DNA of 64,000 nt from an uncultured Rhodospirillaceae bacterium (GCA_943787205.1 CALSLN010000021.1:1-64000); one strand, 5' to 3'. Shown: positions 54,077-63,669, numbered from the stretch's first letter. Numbers and translations: made by a program. Notes: a model not told the origin generated them from the letters alone.

Positions 54077-54460
54077 ATGGGACGCATTCTCGTAATTGAC
54101 GACGATCCGGGTGTACGCGATGCCTTCAGCATGGCGCTGGAAGACACGCGCTATGAAGTCGTTTCCGCTGAGGACGGCCAATCTGGACTGGACCTCGCAC
54201 GCATGTACGAGCCCGATCTCGTGCTTCTTGATCTGAAGATGCCTGGAATGACGGGGGTCGAAACCCTGCGTCACCTGCACAAAATATGCCCCGGCGTTCC
54301 CGTCTATATCGTCACCGCGTTTTACGGTGAATTCTTGGAGCCGTTGCGCGCCATTCAAGATGAAGGCATCCCGTTTGACCTGGCAAGAAAACCATTAGCG
54401 TTGGACGAAATTCGAACAATCGTCGACAGCGTCATGGGCACCCAGCTGGTGAAGGCGTAA
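54077..54460 (+). CDS. Stand-alone response regulator receiver (CheY-like)
   Basis: 127 residues. The acidic pocket is D8-D10, the phosphorylated residue is D52 in LLDLKMPG, the conserved Thr is T80 (IVTAF) and the conserved lysine K105 (ARKPLA). There is no output domain. The KaiB-like gene follows 4 bp downstream and the histidine kinase after it, so phosphotransfer from that kinase is likely. Confidence 0.92.
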   Translation: MGRILVIDDDPGVRDAFSMALEDTRYEVVSAEDGQSGLDLARMYEPDLVLLDLKMPGMTGVETLRHLHKICPGVPVYIVTAFYGEFLEPLRAIQDEGIPFDLARKPLALDEIRTIVDSVMGTQLVKA

Positions 54461-54464
54461 GACC

Positions 54465-54773
54465 ATGAACAATGCGCCACAAAATCAAGACTCACCCAAA
54501 ACGGTCTCATTAAAATTGTTTGTGACCGGGCGGACCCCAGGCGCAATCAGAGCACGTCTCGCGTTAGAATCTTTGTTGGAAACACATCCCGACTCGGGCT
54601 TAGACATAAAAGTGATCGATGTCCTGGCAGATCCTGACGCGGCTTTGGTCGACAACGTCTATGCCACGCCAACTATTATTCGGAGTGGTGGCGGCATTGA
54701 ACGCAGATTGATCGGAGATCTGCCTTCTGTCGAAAAACTTGAGATCGGCCTTCTACTCGAAGCCGCAGCCTAA
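54465..54773 (+). CDS. KaiB-like protein
   Basis: 102 residues. The KaiB domain fits throughout: KLFVTGRTPGAIRARLALESL at the start, KVIDVLADPDAALVDNVYATPTIIRS in the centre and RRLIGDLPSVEKLEIGLLLE at the end. The ATPT motif and RxxIGDL are diagnostic of the KaiB family. In cyanobacteria KaiB binds KaiC in the clock; in other bacteria KaiB-like proteins are linked to stress and sensor kinases. No kaiC or kaiA lies in the window. It sits between a receiver and a membrane kinase with gaps of 4 and 11 bp. Confidence 0.92.
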   Translation: MNNAPQNQDSPKTVSLKLFVTGRTPGAIRARLALESLLETHPDSGLDIKVIDVLADPDAALVDNVYATPTIIRSGGGIERRLIGDLPSVEKLEIGLLLEAAA

Positions 54774-54784
54774 AAAGCGGACTC

Positions 54785-57451
54785 ATGGCCGCACCGGGTC
54801 GACTTCCCTTCACCCTTCCCATATCGCCGAGGGATAAGTCTGACTCGCTCGCCGTGGCACTCGCCCCGTGGGTTGCAGCTGCAACGGCGTTTATTGCAGC
54901 ACTTGTCATACTATCCGGGTGGACATACAGCCCGCCGAATTCAATTTTTGATACAACGCAGTCCATGCTCCCTCAAACAGGAGTAGCCGTTGGTTTAGCA
55001 CTCGCGGCCGTATCCATTGCAGTAATCACTTCGGGCTCTCGCTCAAAGTTGGCGCATACATTGATCGGCCTTGCAGGCCTTTCAACCTTGTTCATCGGCA
55101 TCATCAATTTTATTCGGGATGTAATGCCGCATTCTGAATTGATCGCGTTTCCAGCTGCCTTATGGCCTCTAAACACCGCACCCAACGCTAGCATTGCCTT
55201 TATACTTTTAGGTGGCAGCTTTTTCTTTACCCGGTCATTTTCTTTAACGCCAAGCCAACAATACGCGAGGGGGCTTGCTGGCGCGATCACCGCAACAATC
55301 GGTATTGTCGCTGCTGCAAGTCATGCATTGGACATGCCGACCGGCTACCTGTGGTCCAGAGACGCCCCTCTTTCAATTGTTGGGTCGATTGGCCTAACGG
55401 CCGCAGGTCTCGGCGCCATGGCCAACGTTTTAAGTGCCAGCGGTATACCCGGTCGCAGATCTTTCACGTTGATTGCAATGACAGTCTTGGTGGGCGGCAT
55501 GGCAGCAAGCGGCCTCGCCGGAACCGCGTTATACAGCACGCAGATAGAAAGCGAAAAACAGTTCGTCGGATTAGTCGCCAACAATGTGACCCGCTATCTA
55601 AACAGAGCACTCAGCACTGACCTCCTGCAACTAGAAACAATGGCTGCACAATGGCGTGCAACCGGCCGCATTCCAGAGGCACAATGGCGCGCACAAGCAG
55701 ACCTTATGCTCGATAAAACACCAGGCCTTCGGGCTGTCATGTGGGTCGATGCTGAGATTGTCGGCCAGCGCGTTGCACCAGCGGATCTCCCTGGTGTGTG
55801 GACTGGACGAAAATACGATGCACCGCTGCTCTTAGAATATGGCCGTCGCATCATGGAGGGCACAGAACCATCCCTGTATCCAGTTTTCGACGGCCAGCGC
55901 GGGCGGTCGTTTTCGACTTTGATGCCCGTCTACAACCGCGACAAACAAGACGGCCTCTTAGTCACAGTGGTCGATACAAACGAATGGGGTGAATCTGTGA
56001 TGGGTGATGTGAGCCGACAGGCCCATGTTCGCATCACCGATAGCATTGGCGTGGTCTATGACAACGGCGTGATAGGTTTAAAAAATGGCTTGCAGGCCGG
56101 TATCGTCGTTGAAGTCGGCGAAGAACAATGGCTCGTCACCGCGACTGAGACTCAACAAATGGTCGACGCCATAAGTAGCTCTCTACCGCAAACCGTTACA
56201 GCGCTGGGAGTGACCCTAACTCTTCTTCTTTACGTCTCGACGCTCATCGCTCAAACCAGCTTGAGACGCGCAAAAGCCTTGGCCGATTCCAATAACCGCC
56301 TAGAGTCAGAAGTCAGCGCCCGCCAAGCCGTACAGAATCGACTCGAGAGAGAAATACGAATCCGACTTGATACGGAAGCCGACTTAAAAACGGACCGCGA
56401 ACGACTTGATCTGGCACTAGGGGCTGGCGGTACAGGAACTTGGTATCTCGATCCTGAAACTGGGGAGCTCGAATGGGATCAGCGCATGGCGTCCCTATTT
56501 GGATTTGACGAAGACACGTTAGACGGGACGTACGAAACGTTCAAAGCCGTTGTCCTCGAGGAAGACATCCAGAGAATTGAGAGAGCCATTGCTCGATCAT
56601 GGGAAACAGGAGATGAGTTCGAGGAAGATTTTAGAATTCAGAGATCAGATGGCGGGCTTCACGTCATTTACGGCAAGGCACGCGTTGTCACCGCGCCAAG
56701 CGGCAAGAATAAAATAATGATCGGCATCAACCAAGACGTCACAGAACGGCGACGTTCGGAGAAGCTCTCAACTCTTGGTGCCTTAGCGGCAGGTTTCGCC
56801 CATGAGCTGAACAATCCCCTTATGGGCTGCGTCAATTACGTCGCCTATGCGATGCGAAAAACGGAAAATACCAGAGCACGCGAAGCGCTTGGCAAAGCAG
56901 AAACAGAAATCAAACGCGTCATCCGCGTTGTTCAAGACATGTTGTCATTCTCGCGGTTTAAGGATGACTTCGGTGCCTCTGCAAATATTTCAAGCACCGT
57001 TGATCGGGCAGCAGATCTCATCGCGACATCCTATCAGACCGGCGGCATTACGTTTGAGAACACCATTGATGCGGAAATTGACGCGGCCGGAATCAGCGAA
57101 GACGCTCTAGAACAAGTGGTGTTGAATCTCTTAGTCAACGCCGGACACGCCCTGGAAGACACTCCGACAAAAATCGTGACGGTTAAAGCTGAACAGGATG
57201 AGCGACGCGTCTATATTTCTATTACGGACACAGGCAGCGGCATCCCAGAAGAGATTCAGCCACGCCTATTCGAACCCTTCTTCACCACCAAAAAAGCCGG
57301 CAAGGGAAGCGGCCTTGGCCTATCCATCTCTCTCGATATTATCAAACGCTTTGGCGGACATCTCAGCTTTGACACCAAACCTGGGACAGGAACAACGTTC
57401 ACGTTAACTCTGCCAAAAATCGGTAGCCTTAATGCACCCGACACAAACTGA
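54785..57451 (+). CDS. Membrane sensor histidine kinase with extracytoplasmic sensor and PAS
   Basis: 888 residues. About seven membrane segments lie in residues 28-250 (MASE-like region), followed by an extracytoplasmic sensor-like region (about 260-470, CHASE-like) and another membrane segment at about 475-495. A coiled coil and a PAS domain (about 535-650, GTWYLDPETGELEWDQRMASLFGF) precede the HisKA motif AAGFAHELNNP with His at residue 673 and the ATPase with NLLVNAGHAL, DTGSGIPEE and GSGLGLSISLDII. It should autophosphorylate and pass phosphate to the co-transcribed receiver. Start ATG 54785 has a weak ribosome site. Confidence 0.92.
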   Translation: MAAPGRLPFTLPISPRDKSDSLAVALAPWVAAATAFIAALVILSGWTYSPPNSIFDTTQSMLPQTGVAVGLALAAVSIAVITSGSRSKLAHTLIGLAGLSTLFIGIINFIRDVMPHSELIAFPAALWPLNTAPNASIAFILLGGSFFFTRSFSLTPSQQYARGLAGAITATIGIVAAASHALDMPTGYLWSRDAPLSIVGSIGLTAAGLGAMANVLSASGIPGRRSFTLIAMTVLVGGMAASGLAGTALYSTQIESEKQFVGLVANNVTRYLNRALSTDLLQLETMAAQWRATGRIPEAQWRAQADLMLDKTPGLRAVMWVDAEIVGQRVAPADLPGVWTGRKYDAPLLLEYGRRIMEGTEPSLYPVFDGQRGRSFSTLMPVYNRDKQDGLLVTVVDTNEWGESVMGDVSRQAHVRITDSIGVVYDNGVIGLKNGLQAGIVVEVGEEQWLVTATETQQMVDAISSSLPQTVTALGVTLTLLLYVSTLIAQTSLRRAKALADSNNRLESEVSARQAVQNRLEREIRIRLDTEADLKTDRERLDLALGAGGTGTWYLDPETGELEWDQRMASLFGFDEDTLDGTYETFKAVVLEEDIQRIERAIARSWETGDEFEEDFRIQRSDGGLHVIYGKARVVTAPSGKNKIMIGINQDVTERRRSEKLSTLGALAAGFAHELNNPLMGCVNYVAYAMRKTENTRAREALGKAETEIKRVIRVVQDMLSFSRFKDDFGASANISSTVDRAADLIATSYQTGGITFENTIDAEIDAAGISEDALEQVVLNLLVNAGHALEDTPTKIVTVKAEQDERRVYISITDTGSGIPEEIQPRLFEPFFTTKKAGKGSGLGLSISLDIIKRFGGHLSFDTKPGTGTTFTLTLPKIGSLNAPDTN

Positions 57452-57499
57452 ATCGGTGCATCTTGGAACTATCGGCTCACGCGGGTTACGCCCGTAAAA

Positions 57500-58486
57500 T
57501 TACCGATCACCGCGCTCACGTTGGATGCGGCGCCATTGGGCCACATTACGATTATGGGCTGCTAGCGTTTTAGCGAATGCATGCCCACCAGATCCATCAG
57601 CGACAAAGTACAGGTCCTTCGTCTGCTCAGGATTCAACACCGCTGCAATAGCATCACGTCCAGGGTGACAAATCGGGCCAGGCGGCAAGCCTGAAATCTT
57701 GTACGTGTTGTAAGGCGTTTCACCATTCAAATCAGACCGCCTCAGAGGTCGACCGAGCGGCCCCGTGGGATCAACGCCATACGCAACGGTCGGATCAGAT
57801 TGCAGACGCATACCGCGTCTTAATCGGTTCACGAAAACTGCGGCGACGCGTGGGCGTTCGCGCGCGACGGATGTCTCTTTCTCAACAATTGATGCAAGGA
57901 TAAGGGCGTCCTGCGGCGAGTCTAAAGGAAGATCGCCGGCGCGCCCCGCCCATAAATTAGACAAAACATCATCCCGTGCTTGGCGCATACGACGAACCAA
58001 CGCTGATCGAGATTCGCCGCGCTCGTATCCATACGTCTCTGGGAGCAACGTCCCATCCTCTATGTATCGGGGCAGGTCACCCGTTAAACCTTCCGCCTCT
58101 TTGATGACTTCAACAATTTGCGATGATGTGAGTCCTTCCGGAATCGTGACGAACCGCATGACAACATCGTGAGCCACTATCTTAGCCAACACATCACCAG
58201 GACTCACACCGGGTGCAAACCGGTACTCACCAGCCTTTAACTGAGCCGCATAGCCGGTCAATCGGGCATGGAGACGAAAGATCAGGTCAGACCGAATAAT
58301 ACCGGCGCGTCGCAAATCCCGGGCTACACTGCCAAGCCCAGAGCCCGACTCAATGACGACAATTGTTTCTTCGTTGAGAGGGCCAGCGTTTTGAACACGG
58401 GTCTGCAACCAAAGCCATCCGCCCGCGAGCGCGGCGACGCCGAGAAGAACGACGACAGTGAAAACGACAAGAAGACGTTTCATCAA
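57500..58486 (-). CDS. mltG: Endolytic murein transglycosylase MltG
   Basis: 328 residues with one N-terminal membrane segment (VVFTVVVLLGVAALAGGWLWL). A LysM-like part and the YceG domain are present, with the catalytic glutamate in LASIVEKETSVARERPRVAAVFVNRL and the TYKISGLPPGPICHPG segment. It cuts nascent glycan strands. Located after fabF as in many proteobacteria, 9 bp apart. Confidence 0.94.
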   Translation of the reverse strand: MMKRLLVVFTVVVLLGVAALAGGWLWLQTRVQNAGPLNEETIVVIESGSGLGSVARDLRRAGIIRSDLIFRLHARLTGYAAQLKAGEYRFAPGVSPGDVLAKIVAHDVVMRFVTIPEGLTSSQIVEVIKEAEGLTGDLPRYIEDGTLLPETYGYERGESRSALVRRMRQARDDVLSNLWAGRAGDLPLDSPQDALILASIVEKETSVARERPRVAAVFVNRLRRGMRLQSDPTVAYGVDPTGPLGRPLRRSDLNGETPYNTYKISGLPPGPICHPGRDAIAAVLNPEQTKDLYFVADGSGGHAFAKTLAAHNRNVAQWRRIQRERGDR

Positions 58487-58495
58487 AAATGAACT

Positions 58496-59758
58496 TTAGG
58501 AAGCTGGGCCGAGAACCAATGATGCGTTTGTGCCGCCAAACCCAAAAGAGTTGGAAAGCGCAAAACGGATATCGCGTTTCTTCGCCGTGTGCGGCACTAG
58601 GTCGATGTCACAACTTTCTGACGGATTATCCAAATTCAACGTCGGCGGAACAACCTGATTATTCAGCGCGAGAATAGAATAAATCGCCTCAACGCTACCG
58701 GCTGCACCGAGCAAATGCCCGATGGCCGATTTCGTTGATGACATAGATAATTTATAAGCCTGGTCGCCAAACAATCGTTTTACGGCACCCAACTCAATTT
58801 CATCGCCCTTCGGCGTCGACGTCCCATGTGCATTGACGTAATCAATATCATCGACGCTCAAGCCAGAATCAGCGATCGCGCCACGCATTGCACGGAATCC
58901 ACCGTCACCATCATCCGCAGGCGCGGTGATGTGATAGGCATCGCCAGACAGCCCATAGCCCAAAACTTCTGCGTAAATTTTTGCACCGCGCGCTTTGGCA
59001 TGCTCATACGTTTCAAGCACGACTGCGCCGGCACCTTCGCCCATCACGAAACCATCCCGGCCTTGATCCCAAGGGCGTGACGCTTTTTCCGGGGTATCGT
59101 TGTAGTCAGTCGACAGCGCTTTAGCGGCTGCAAAGCCAGCGATACCAAGACGACAAAGCGCGGCCTCGGCACCACCTGCAACCATAACGTCCGCATCACC
59201 GTACTTGATCATTCTCGCCGCATCGCCAATGGCATGTGCCCCAGTCGAACAGGCGGTAACGATGGCATGGTTTGGACCTTTGAACCCGTGCTTGATGGAG
59301 ACTTGGCCTGAGACCAAATTGATCAAACTAGATGGAATAAAGAACGGCGAAATGCGCCGTGGGCCCTTTTCTAAGAGCGTCACCGAATTATTGTAAATCG
59401 TTTGGAGGCCACCAATACCCGAGCCGATAATCACGCCCGTGCGACACCGGTCTTCTTCGGTTTCAGGCACCCAGCCAGAATCAGCAATCGCGTCGTCCGC
59501 GGCCGTCAAGCCGAAGACGATGAAATCGTCCATACGCTTGCGTTCTTTGGGCGAGACAACTGAATCGACATCAAAGCGAAGCGGGTGGCCTTCTTCTTGA
59601 GGCACCTGCCCGCCAATCCGGCACGGCAAGTCATCCACATCAAAGCCCTCAAGGGCTCGAATGCCAGACTTAGAGGCTGTTAAGGATTGCCAGTTGCCTT
59701 CGACGCCACGCCCTAGTGGTGTCAGTAGCCCCAGGCCTGTAATGACAACTCGTGTCAT
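58496..59758 (-). CDS. fabF: 3-oxoacyl-ACP synthase II FabF
   Basis: 420 residues. The catalytic cysteine is C170 in VTACSTGAHAIG; the two histidines are in VNAHGTSTPKGD and SAIGHLLGAAG. It elongates acyl-ACP with malonyl-ACP. It follows acpP by 75 bp in the fab cluster. Confidence 0.97.
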   Translation of the reverse strand: MTRVVITGLGLLTPLGRGVEGNWQSLTASKSGIRALEGFDVDDLPCRIGGQVPQEEGHPLRFDVDSVVSPKERKRMDDFIVFGLTAADDAIADSGWVPETEEDRCRTGVIIGSGIGGLQTIYNNSVTLLEKGPRRISPFFIPSSLINLVSGQVSIKHGFKGPNHAIVTACSTGAHAIGDAARMIKYGDADVMVAGGAEAALCRLGIAGFAAAKALSTDYNDTPEKASRPWDQGRDGFVMGEGAGAVVLETYEHAKARGAKIYAEVLGYGLSGDAYHITAPADDGDGGFRAMRGAIADSGLSVDDIDYVNAHGTSTPKGDEIELGAVKRLFGDQAYKLSMSSTKSAIGHLLGAAGSVEAIYSILALNNQVVPPTLNLDNPSESCDIDLVPHTAKKRDIRFALSNSFGFGGTNASLVLGPAS

Positions 59759-59833
59759 GAAGTCCTCATGGCGAAAAAGCTGCCCAAATCTTCTCTCTTC
59801 GACTCACGCAGCGGTGAACCTCTTGAGAGCCCC

Positions 59834-60070
59834 TTAAGAAGGGTTGGCTTCAATAAAGGCGATTGCGTCTTTAACGGTCAAGATTTTCTCGGCGGCATCG
59901 TCGGGGATTTCACAACCGAATTCCTCTTCGAAAGCCATCACAAGCTCTACGGTATCAAGACTGTCAGCGCCCAGATCATCAATAAAGCTAGCGGTCTCAC
60001 TGACCTTCGCTTCTTCAACACCTAAATGCTCTACAACAATTTTCTTAACGCGATCCGCGACGTCACTCAT
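59834..60070 (-). CDS. acpP: Acyl carrier protein AcpP
   Basis: 78 residues. The phosphopantetheine serine is S37 in [11 protein letters not shown]; the sequence is canonical ([17 protein letters not shown] at the start). It carries growing acyl chains. It is between fabG (160 bp gap) and fabF; the larger gap probably holds its own promoter. Confidence 0.97.
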   Translation of the reverse strand: MSDVADRVKKIVVEHLGVEEAKVSETASFIDDLGADSLDTVELVMAFEEEFGCEIPDDAAEKILTVKDAIAFIEANPS

Positions 60071-60231
60071 GGTGCCATCCTCACTTTATCCCAGGGAGAG
60101 TATATAGCAGCGAAAACAAGCCAAGATATGGCCCGTCGCCCCCAAAGTTGCGGTTAGGTAGCATACTTCATATTGGAACGCTAGGTCTACGAGACGAACC
60201 TGAAGCCCTCGATTTTCATAGTCTTTACAGA

Positions 60232-60969
60232 CTAGATCATCGCCATTCCGCCATTCACGTGGAGGGTTTGACCAGTCACATAGGCCGCTTCGTTGGATGC
60301 CAGGTAGGTTACCGCCGACGCAACGTCGTCACTGGCCCCGAATCGGCCGGCTGGAATTGCGGCCATCATGGCGTCGCGCTGCTGGTCCGTAAGAGCCTCT
60401 GTCATCGGTGTTTCTATGAACCCTGGCGCCACGCAGTTAGCCGTAATGCCACGCGTCGCAACCTCTTGTGCAAGTGATTTCGTAAAGCCGATCAGCCCAG
60501 CCTTAGACGCGGCATAGTTCACTTGCCCCGCATTGCCGGTCACACCAACAACAGAAGTAATCGAAATGATTCGCCCGGACCGTCGCTTCATCATTCCGCG
60601 AACGACAGATCTCGACAACCGAAACGCAACGGCAAGATTCACACCGATCACATCCCAAAAGTCTTCGTCTTTCATGCGCAAGATCAGTCCGTCACGTGTA
60701 ATGCCGGCATTGTTAACTAGAATATCGAGTGGGCCCGCAGCGGCCTCAGCATCTGCGATCAATGTCTCGACCGCATCCGTGTCGGAAAGATTGCACGGCA
60801 CGGCATGAGCGCGCTCACCCAATCCTGACGTCAACTCAGACAGCACAGCTTCTCGCGTTCCAGAAACCACAACCGTTGCCCCTTGAGCATGCAATGACCG
60901 CGCTATCGCGCCACCAATCCCGCCTGTTGCTCCAGTCACGAGGGCTGTTTTGCCAGACAAATCAAACAT
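60232..60969 (-). CDS. fabG: 3-oxoacyl-ACP reductase FabG
   Basis: 245 residues from ATG 60969 with GGAG six bases upstream; TTG 60981 is in frame but less likely. It has the NADP motif TGATGGIGGAIA, NNAGITRDGLILRM, and the catalytic Ser, Tyr and Lys (SVVGVTGNAGQVNYAASKAG). It reduces 3-oxoacyl-ACP. It follows fabD by 24 bp. Confidence 0.96.
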   Translation of the reverse strand: MFDLSGKTALVTGATGGIGGAIARSLHAQGATVVVSGTREAVLSELTSGLGERAHAVPCNLSDTDAVETLIADAEAAAGPLDILVNNAGITRDGLILRMKDEDFWDVIGVNLAVAFRLSRSVVRGMMKRRSGRIISITSVVGVTGNAGQVNYAASKAGLIGFTKSLAQEVATRGITANCVAPGFIETPMTEALTDQQRDAMMAAIPAGRFGASDDVASAVTYLASNEAAYVTGQTLHVNGGMAMI

Positions 60970-60993
60970 CACGATCTCCAAAAATAAGCTGTA

Positions 60994-61938
60994 TCAAACT
61001 GTCTTAAGAAACTCTTCTATGTCGCTTGGGTTTTGCAGGCTAGCTGTTGTTAGGTCGCGGTCAATGCGACGCGCAAGCCCTGTAAGAACTTTGCCCGCAC
61101 CAACTTCAATCTGGGTATCAACCCCGGCTTCGCGCATCAGACCAACACTCTCACGCCAACGCACCATGGCTGTAACCTGCGATACCAAAAGCCTGCGAAT
61201 ATCATCAGGATCAATAATACTGGCGGCCGTGGCGTTGGCGACCAGCGGCACAACCGGTGATTTGATTTCAACATCCTCTAAAGCAGATGCCATGACATCG
61301 GCAGCGGGCTGCATCAATGAACAATGGAACGGCGCGCTCACGGTCAGCATGATGGCGCGCTTGGCGCCTTTTTCTTTGGCCAACTCAACAGCCCGCTCGA
61401 CGGCGGCGGCGTGCCCAGAGACAACAACCTGACCTGGGGCATTGTCGTTCGCGGCAGCGCATACTTGGCCATCACGGCCTGCTTCAGAGGCAACTTCCTG
61501 CGCCACGTCCAAATCCAAACCAATCAAGGCCGCCATGGCGCCTTCCCCGACGGGAACCGCGTCCTGCATGGCCCGACCGCGAATCTTAAGAAGTTTGGCT
61601 GTATCGACCAATGAGAGGGCGCCCGCAGCGGCCAGCGCCGAGTATTCACCGAGGGAATGCCCTGCGACATATCGTGCCGTATTGCGGATCGATATAGATC
61701 CCTGGCTCTCCAGAACGCGGATTGCGGCAAGACTGACAGCCATAAGGGCCGGCTGAGCGTTTTCGGTAAGGGTCAGTTCGTCCGCCGGGCCCTCAAAAAT
61801 GAGGTGGGAGAGAGACTGTCCAAGCGCCTCATCAACCTCTTGAAAGACCTCCTTAGCCTCAGAAAAAGTGTCGTACAGATCTTTTCCCATGCCAACGGCT
61901 TGAGATCCCTGTCCTGGAAAAACGTATGCCCAACTCAT
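60994..61938 (-). CDS. fabD: Malonyl-CoA:ACP transacylase FabD
   Basis: 314 residues from ATG 61938, with AGGGG upstream; a first ATG at 61944 is too close to that site. Motifs are FPGQGSQAVGMG at the start and the nucleophile S95 in GHSLGEYSALAA, with the usual SAPFHCSLMQPA region holding the catalytic histidine. It loads malonyl groups onto AcpP. First gene of the fab operon. Confidence 0.96.
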   Translation of the reverse strand: MSWAYVFPGQGSQAVGMGKDLYDTFSEAKEVFQEVDEALGQSLSHLIFEGPADELTLTENAQPALMAVSLAAIRVLESQGSISIRNTARYVAGHSLGEYSALAAAGALSLVDTAKLLKIRGRAMQDAVPVGEGAMAALIGLDLDVAQEVASEAGRDGQVCAAANDNAPGQVVVSGHAAAVERAVELAKEKGAKRAIMLTVSAPFHCSLMQPAADVMASALEDVEIKSPVVPLVANATAASIIDPDDIRRLLVSQVTAMVRWRESVGLMREAGVDTQIEVGAGKVLTGLARRIDRDLTTASLQNPSDIEEFLKTV

Positions 61939-62101
61939 GTGCATCCCCTTTTAGAAAAAACGGCACGAAAAGCGGTTAAATTCGCTTGTATTGCTTGGTT
62001 TAAGGCCAGGAATCCGTGGCTCTGTCAAGCAACCGGAACGATCAGGCCGACCCGACACTCGGGATTCAACTGCAAAACCTAGGAATTCCCGCCCTCTTCC
62101 C

Positions 62102-62221
62102 TTGCTGGGGCAATGGAACTGTGTATATTCCGCGCCTTCATAGCTCCTTGCCGGTCTAACCGGCTATGCCCTTAGGTCATGGGACCCGAGGGAAGAGAGA
62201 AGCCATAAGGAGAGCATTCTC
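62102..62221 (+). promoter_or_regulatory. Promoter and leader of rpsF-rpsR-rplI
   Basis: TTGCTG (62102-62107) with a 16-bp spacer and TATATT (62124-62129) is a plausible promoter. The leader then holds a hairpin GCCGG/CCGGC (62150-62154 and 62160-62164) and a second stem GGTC/GACC (around 62175-62185), before AAGGAGAG and the rpsF ATG. Leaders of this operon can bind the S6:S18 complex for autoregulation; that function here is inferred. Confidence 0.45.
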
Positions 62222-62692
62222 ATGCCACTCTACGAGAGCGTGGTCATTGCACGTCAGGATATTTCGGCTGCACAAGTCGATACGGTTGCTGACGAATTGA
62301 CCAAAATTATAGAAGAAAACGGTGGATCAGTTGCCAAGCGCGAGCATTGGGGTTTGCGCAGCTTGACCTATCGCATCAAGAAAAACCGCAAAGGCCACTA
62401 CGTCTTATTTAATATCAACGCACCAGCGGCGGCATTAAGTGAGCTAGAGCGCCGCATGCGCCTCAACGAAGACATCCTTCGCTATTTGAGCATTCGTGTT
62501 GATGAACACGAAGAAGGTCAATCTTCCATTTTGACCAACAAGGGTCGGCCTCCGGGTCGCCGTGAAGGTGGTCCAGGTGGCGGTGGTGGCGGTGGCGGAC
62601 GCTTTGATTCTGGCCGGGGCAGACCGCCTCGTGACGATAACGCACGCAGCGATGCACCAGCACCAGCACCTAGTGCAGAAGGAGCAAGCTAA
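62222..62692 (+). CDS. rpsF: 30S ribosomal protein S6
   Basis: 156 residues. The S6 fold is complete in about residues 1-95 ([48 protein letters not shown]). After that comes a tail of roughly 50 residues rich in Gly, Arg, Pro and Asp (GGGGGGG with [12 protein letters not shown]). Long charged tails are common in alphaproteobacterial S6. It binds S18 on the small subunit. Its stop codon overlaps the rpsR start by one base (TAATG). Confidence 0.96.
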   Translation: MPLYESVVIARQDISAAQVDTVADELTKIIEENGGSVAKREHWGLRSLTYRIKKNRKGHYVLFNINAPAAALSELERRMRLNEDILRYLSIRVDEHEEGQSSILTNKGRPPGRREGGPGGGGGGGGRFDSGRGRPPRDDNARSDAPAPAPSAEGAS

Positions 62693-62928
62693 TGGCTATG
62701 GGTCGCAAACCTTTCTTCCGTCGTCGCAAAAGCTGCCCGTTCACTGGGTCCAATGCGCCGAAGATCGATTATAAAGACGTCAAACTTCTGCAGCGCTACA
62801 TCTCTGAGCGCGGCAAGATTGTTCCTAGCCGGATCACTGCCGTCTCTGGCAAGAAGCAACGCTTACTGGCCCGTGCCATCAAGCGCGCTCGCTTTCTTGC
62901 TCTTCTCCCCTACGTGTTAAGCGAATAG
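62692..62928 (+). CDS. rpsR: 30S ribosomal protein S18
   Basis: 78 residues, complete and typical: [64 protein letters not shown]. Coupled to rpsF by a one-base overlap. It binds S6 in the platform of the small subunit. Confidence 0.97.
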   Translation: MAMGRKPFFRRRKSCPFTGSNAPKIDYKDVKLLQRYISERGKIVPSRITAVSGKKQRLLARAIKRARFLALLPYVLSE

Positions 62929-62947
62929 AGGGGCAAAGGAGAACATC

Positions 62948-63610
62948 ATGGACATCATTTTATTAGAACGGATCGACAAGCTCGGACAGATGGGCGATGT
63001 CGTGAAAGTCAAAACTGGCTACGCACGGAACTTCCTGCTGCCTCAGAAAAAAGCCCTGCGCGCAACGGATGCGAACCGGACTTACTTTGAAAGCCGCAGA
63101 AGCGAACTGGAAGCTATCAACCTTGAACGCCGCGGCGAAGCCGAAGCGGTCGCCAAGAAAATGGAAGGCCTGCACTTGGTCTTGGTTCGCCAAGCTGGTG
63201 AAGGGGGTCAACTTTACGGGTCTGTCACAGCACGCGATGTTACTGATGGCCTTAAAGCGGACGGCGTGAAAATGGATCGCGGGCAGGTCGAACTGCACGC
63301 AGCCATTAAACAACTTGGCAAATACGATGTTGCCGTCAAGTTGCACCCTGAAGTCAGCGTCGACATCTCATTGACCGTATCTCGCTCAATGGACCAAGCA
63401 GACATTGATGCTGCTGGTTCACTGCTCGAACGTGAAGAAGATGTCGCGGAAGCGGCTGTTCAGGAACAAGAAGCTGAACAGGCCCGCGACGAAGAACTCG
63501 ACACCCAGGCGGCTGACGAAGCCAAAGCTGCAGCGGCTGAAGCTGCTAAGGCTGCCGCACCGGCGATCGAAGTCACCGAAGATGCCGGGGACGCCGAAGA
63601 AGACGCTTAA
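62948..63610 (+). CDS. rplI: 50S ribosomal protein L9 with long acidic C-terminal tail
   Basis: 220 residues against about 150 for E. coli L9. Residues 1-150 are normal L9 (DIILLERIDKLGQMGDVVKVKTGYARNFLLPQKKALRAT; GQLYGSVTARDVTDGL). The last 65 residues are almost only Ala, Glu, Asp and Lys (ERE EDVAEAAVQEQEAE type), a low-complexity acidic tail. L9 binds 23S rRNA and affects frame maintenance. A strong terminator follows. Confidence 0.96.
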   Translation: MDIILLERIDKLGQMGDVVKVKTGYARNFLLPQKKALRATDANRTYFESRRSELEAINLERRGEAEAVAKKMEGLHLVLVRQAGEGGQLYGSVTARDVTDGLKADGVKMDRGQVELHAAIKQLGKYDVAVKLHPEVSVDISLTVSRSMDQADIDAAGSLLEREEDVAEAAVQEQEAEQARDEELDTQAADEAKAAAAEAAKAAAPAIEVTEDAGDAEEDA

Positions 63611-63639
63611 TAAAGCAGCCTTCTTTCGACACGAATTGA

Positions 63640-63669
63640 AAACGCCGACCCCTTGGGTCGGCGTTTTTG
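63640..63669 (+). terminator. Rho-independent terminator after rplI
   Basis: A 12-bp stem AAACGCCGACCC (63640-63651) and GGGTCGGCGTTT (63655-63666) with a CTT loop runs into a T tract (TTTTTG). It ends the ribosomal-protein operon before dnaB. Confidence 0.92.

Noticed and set aside
57470..57500. CGGG/CCCG hairpin after the kinase gene as terminator
   Set aside because: Stem of only four pairs and no T tract.
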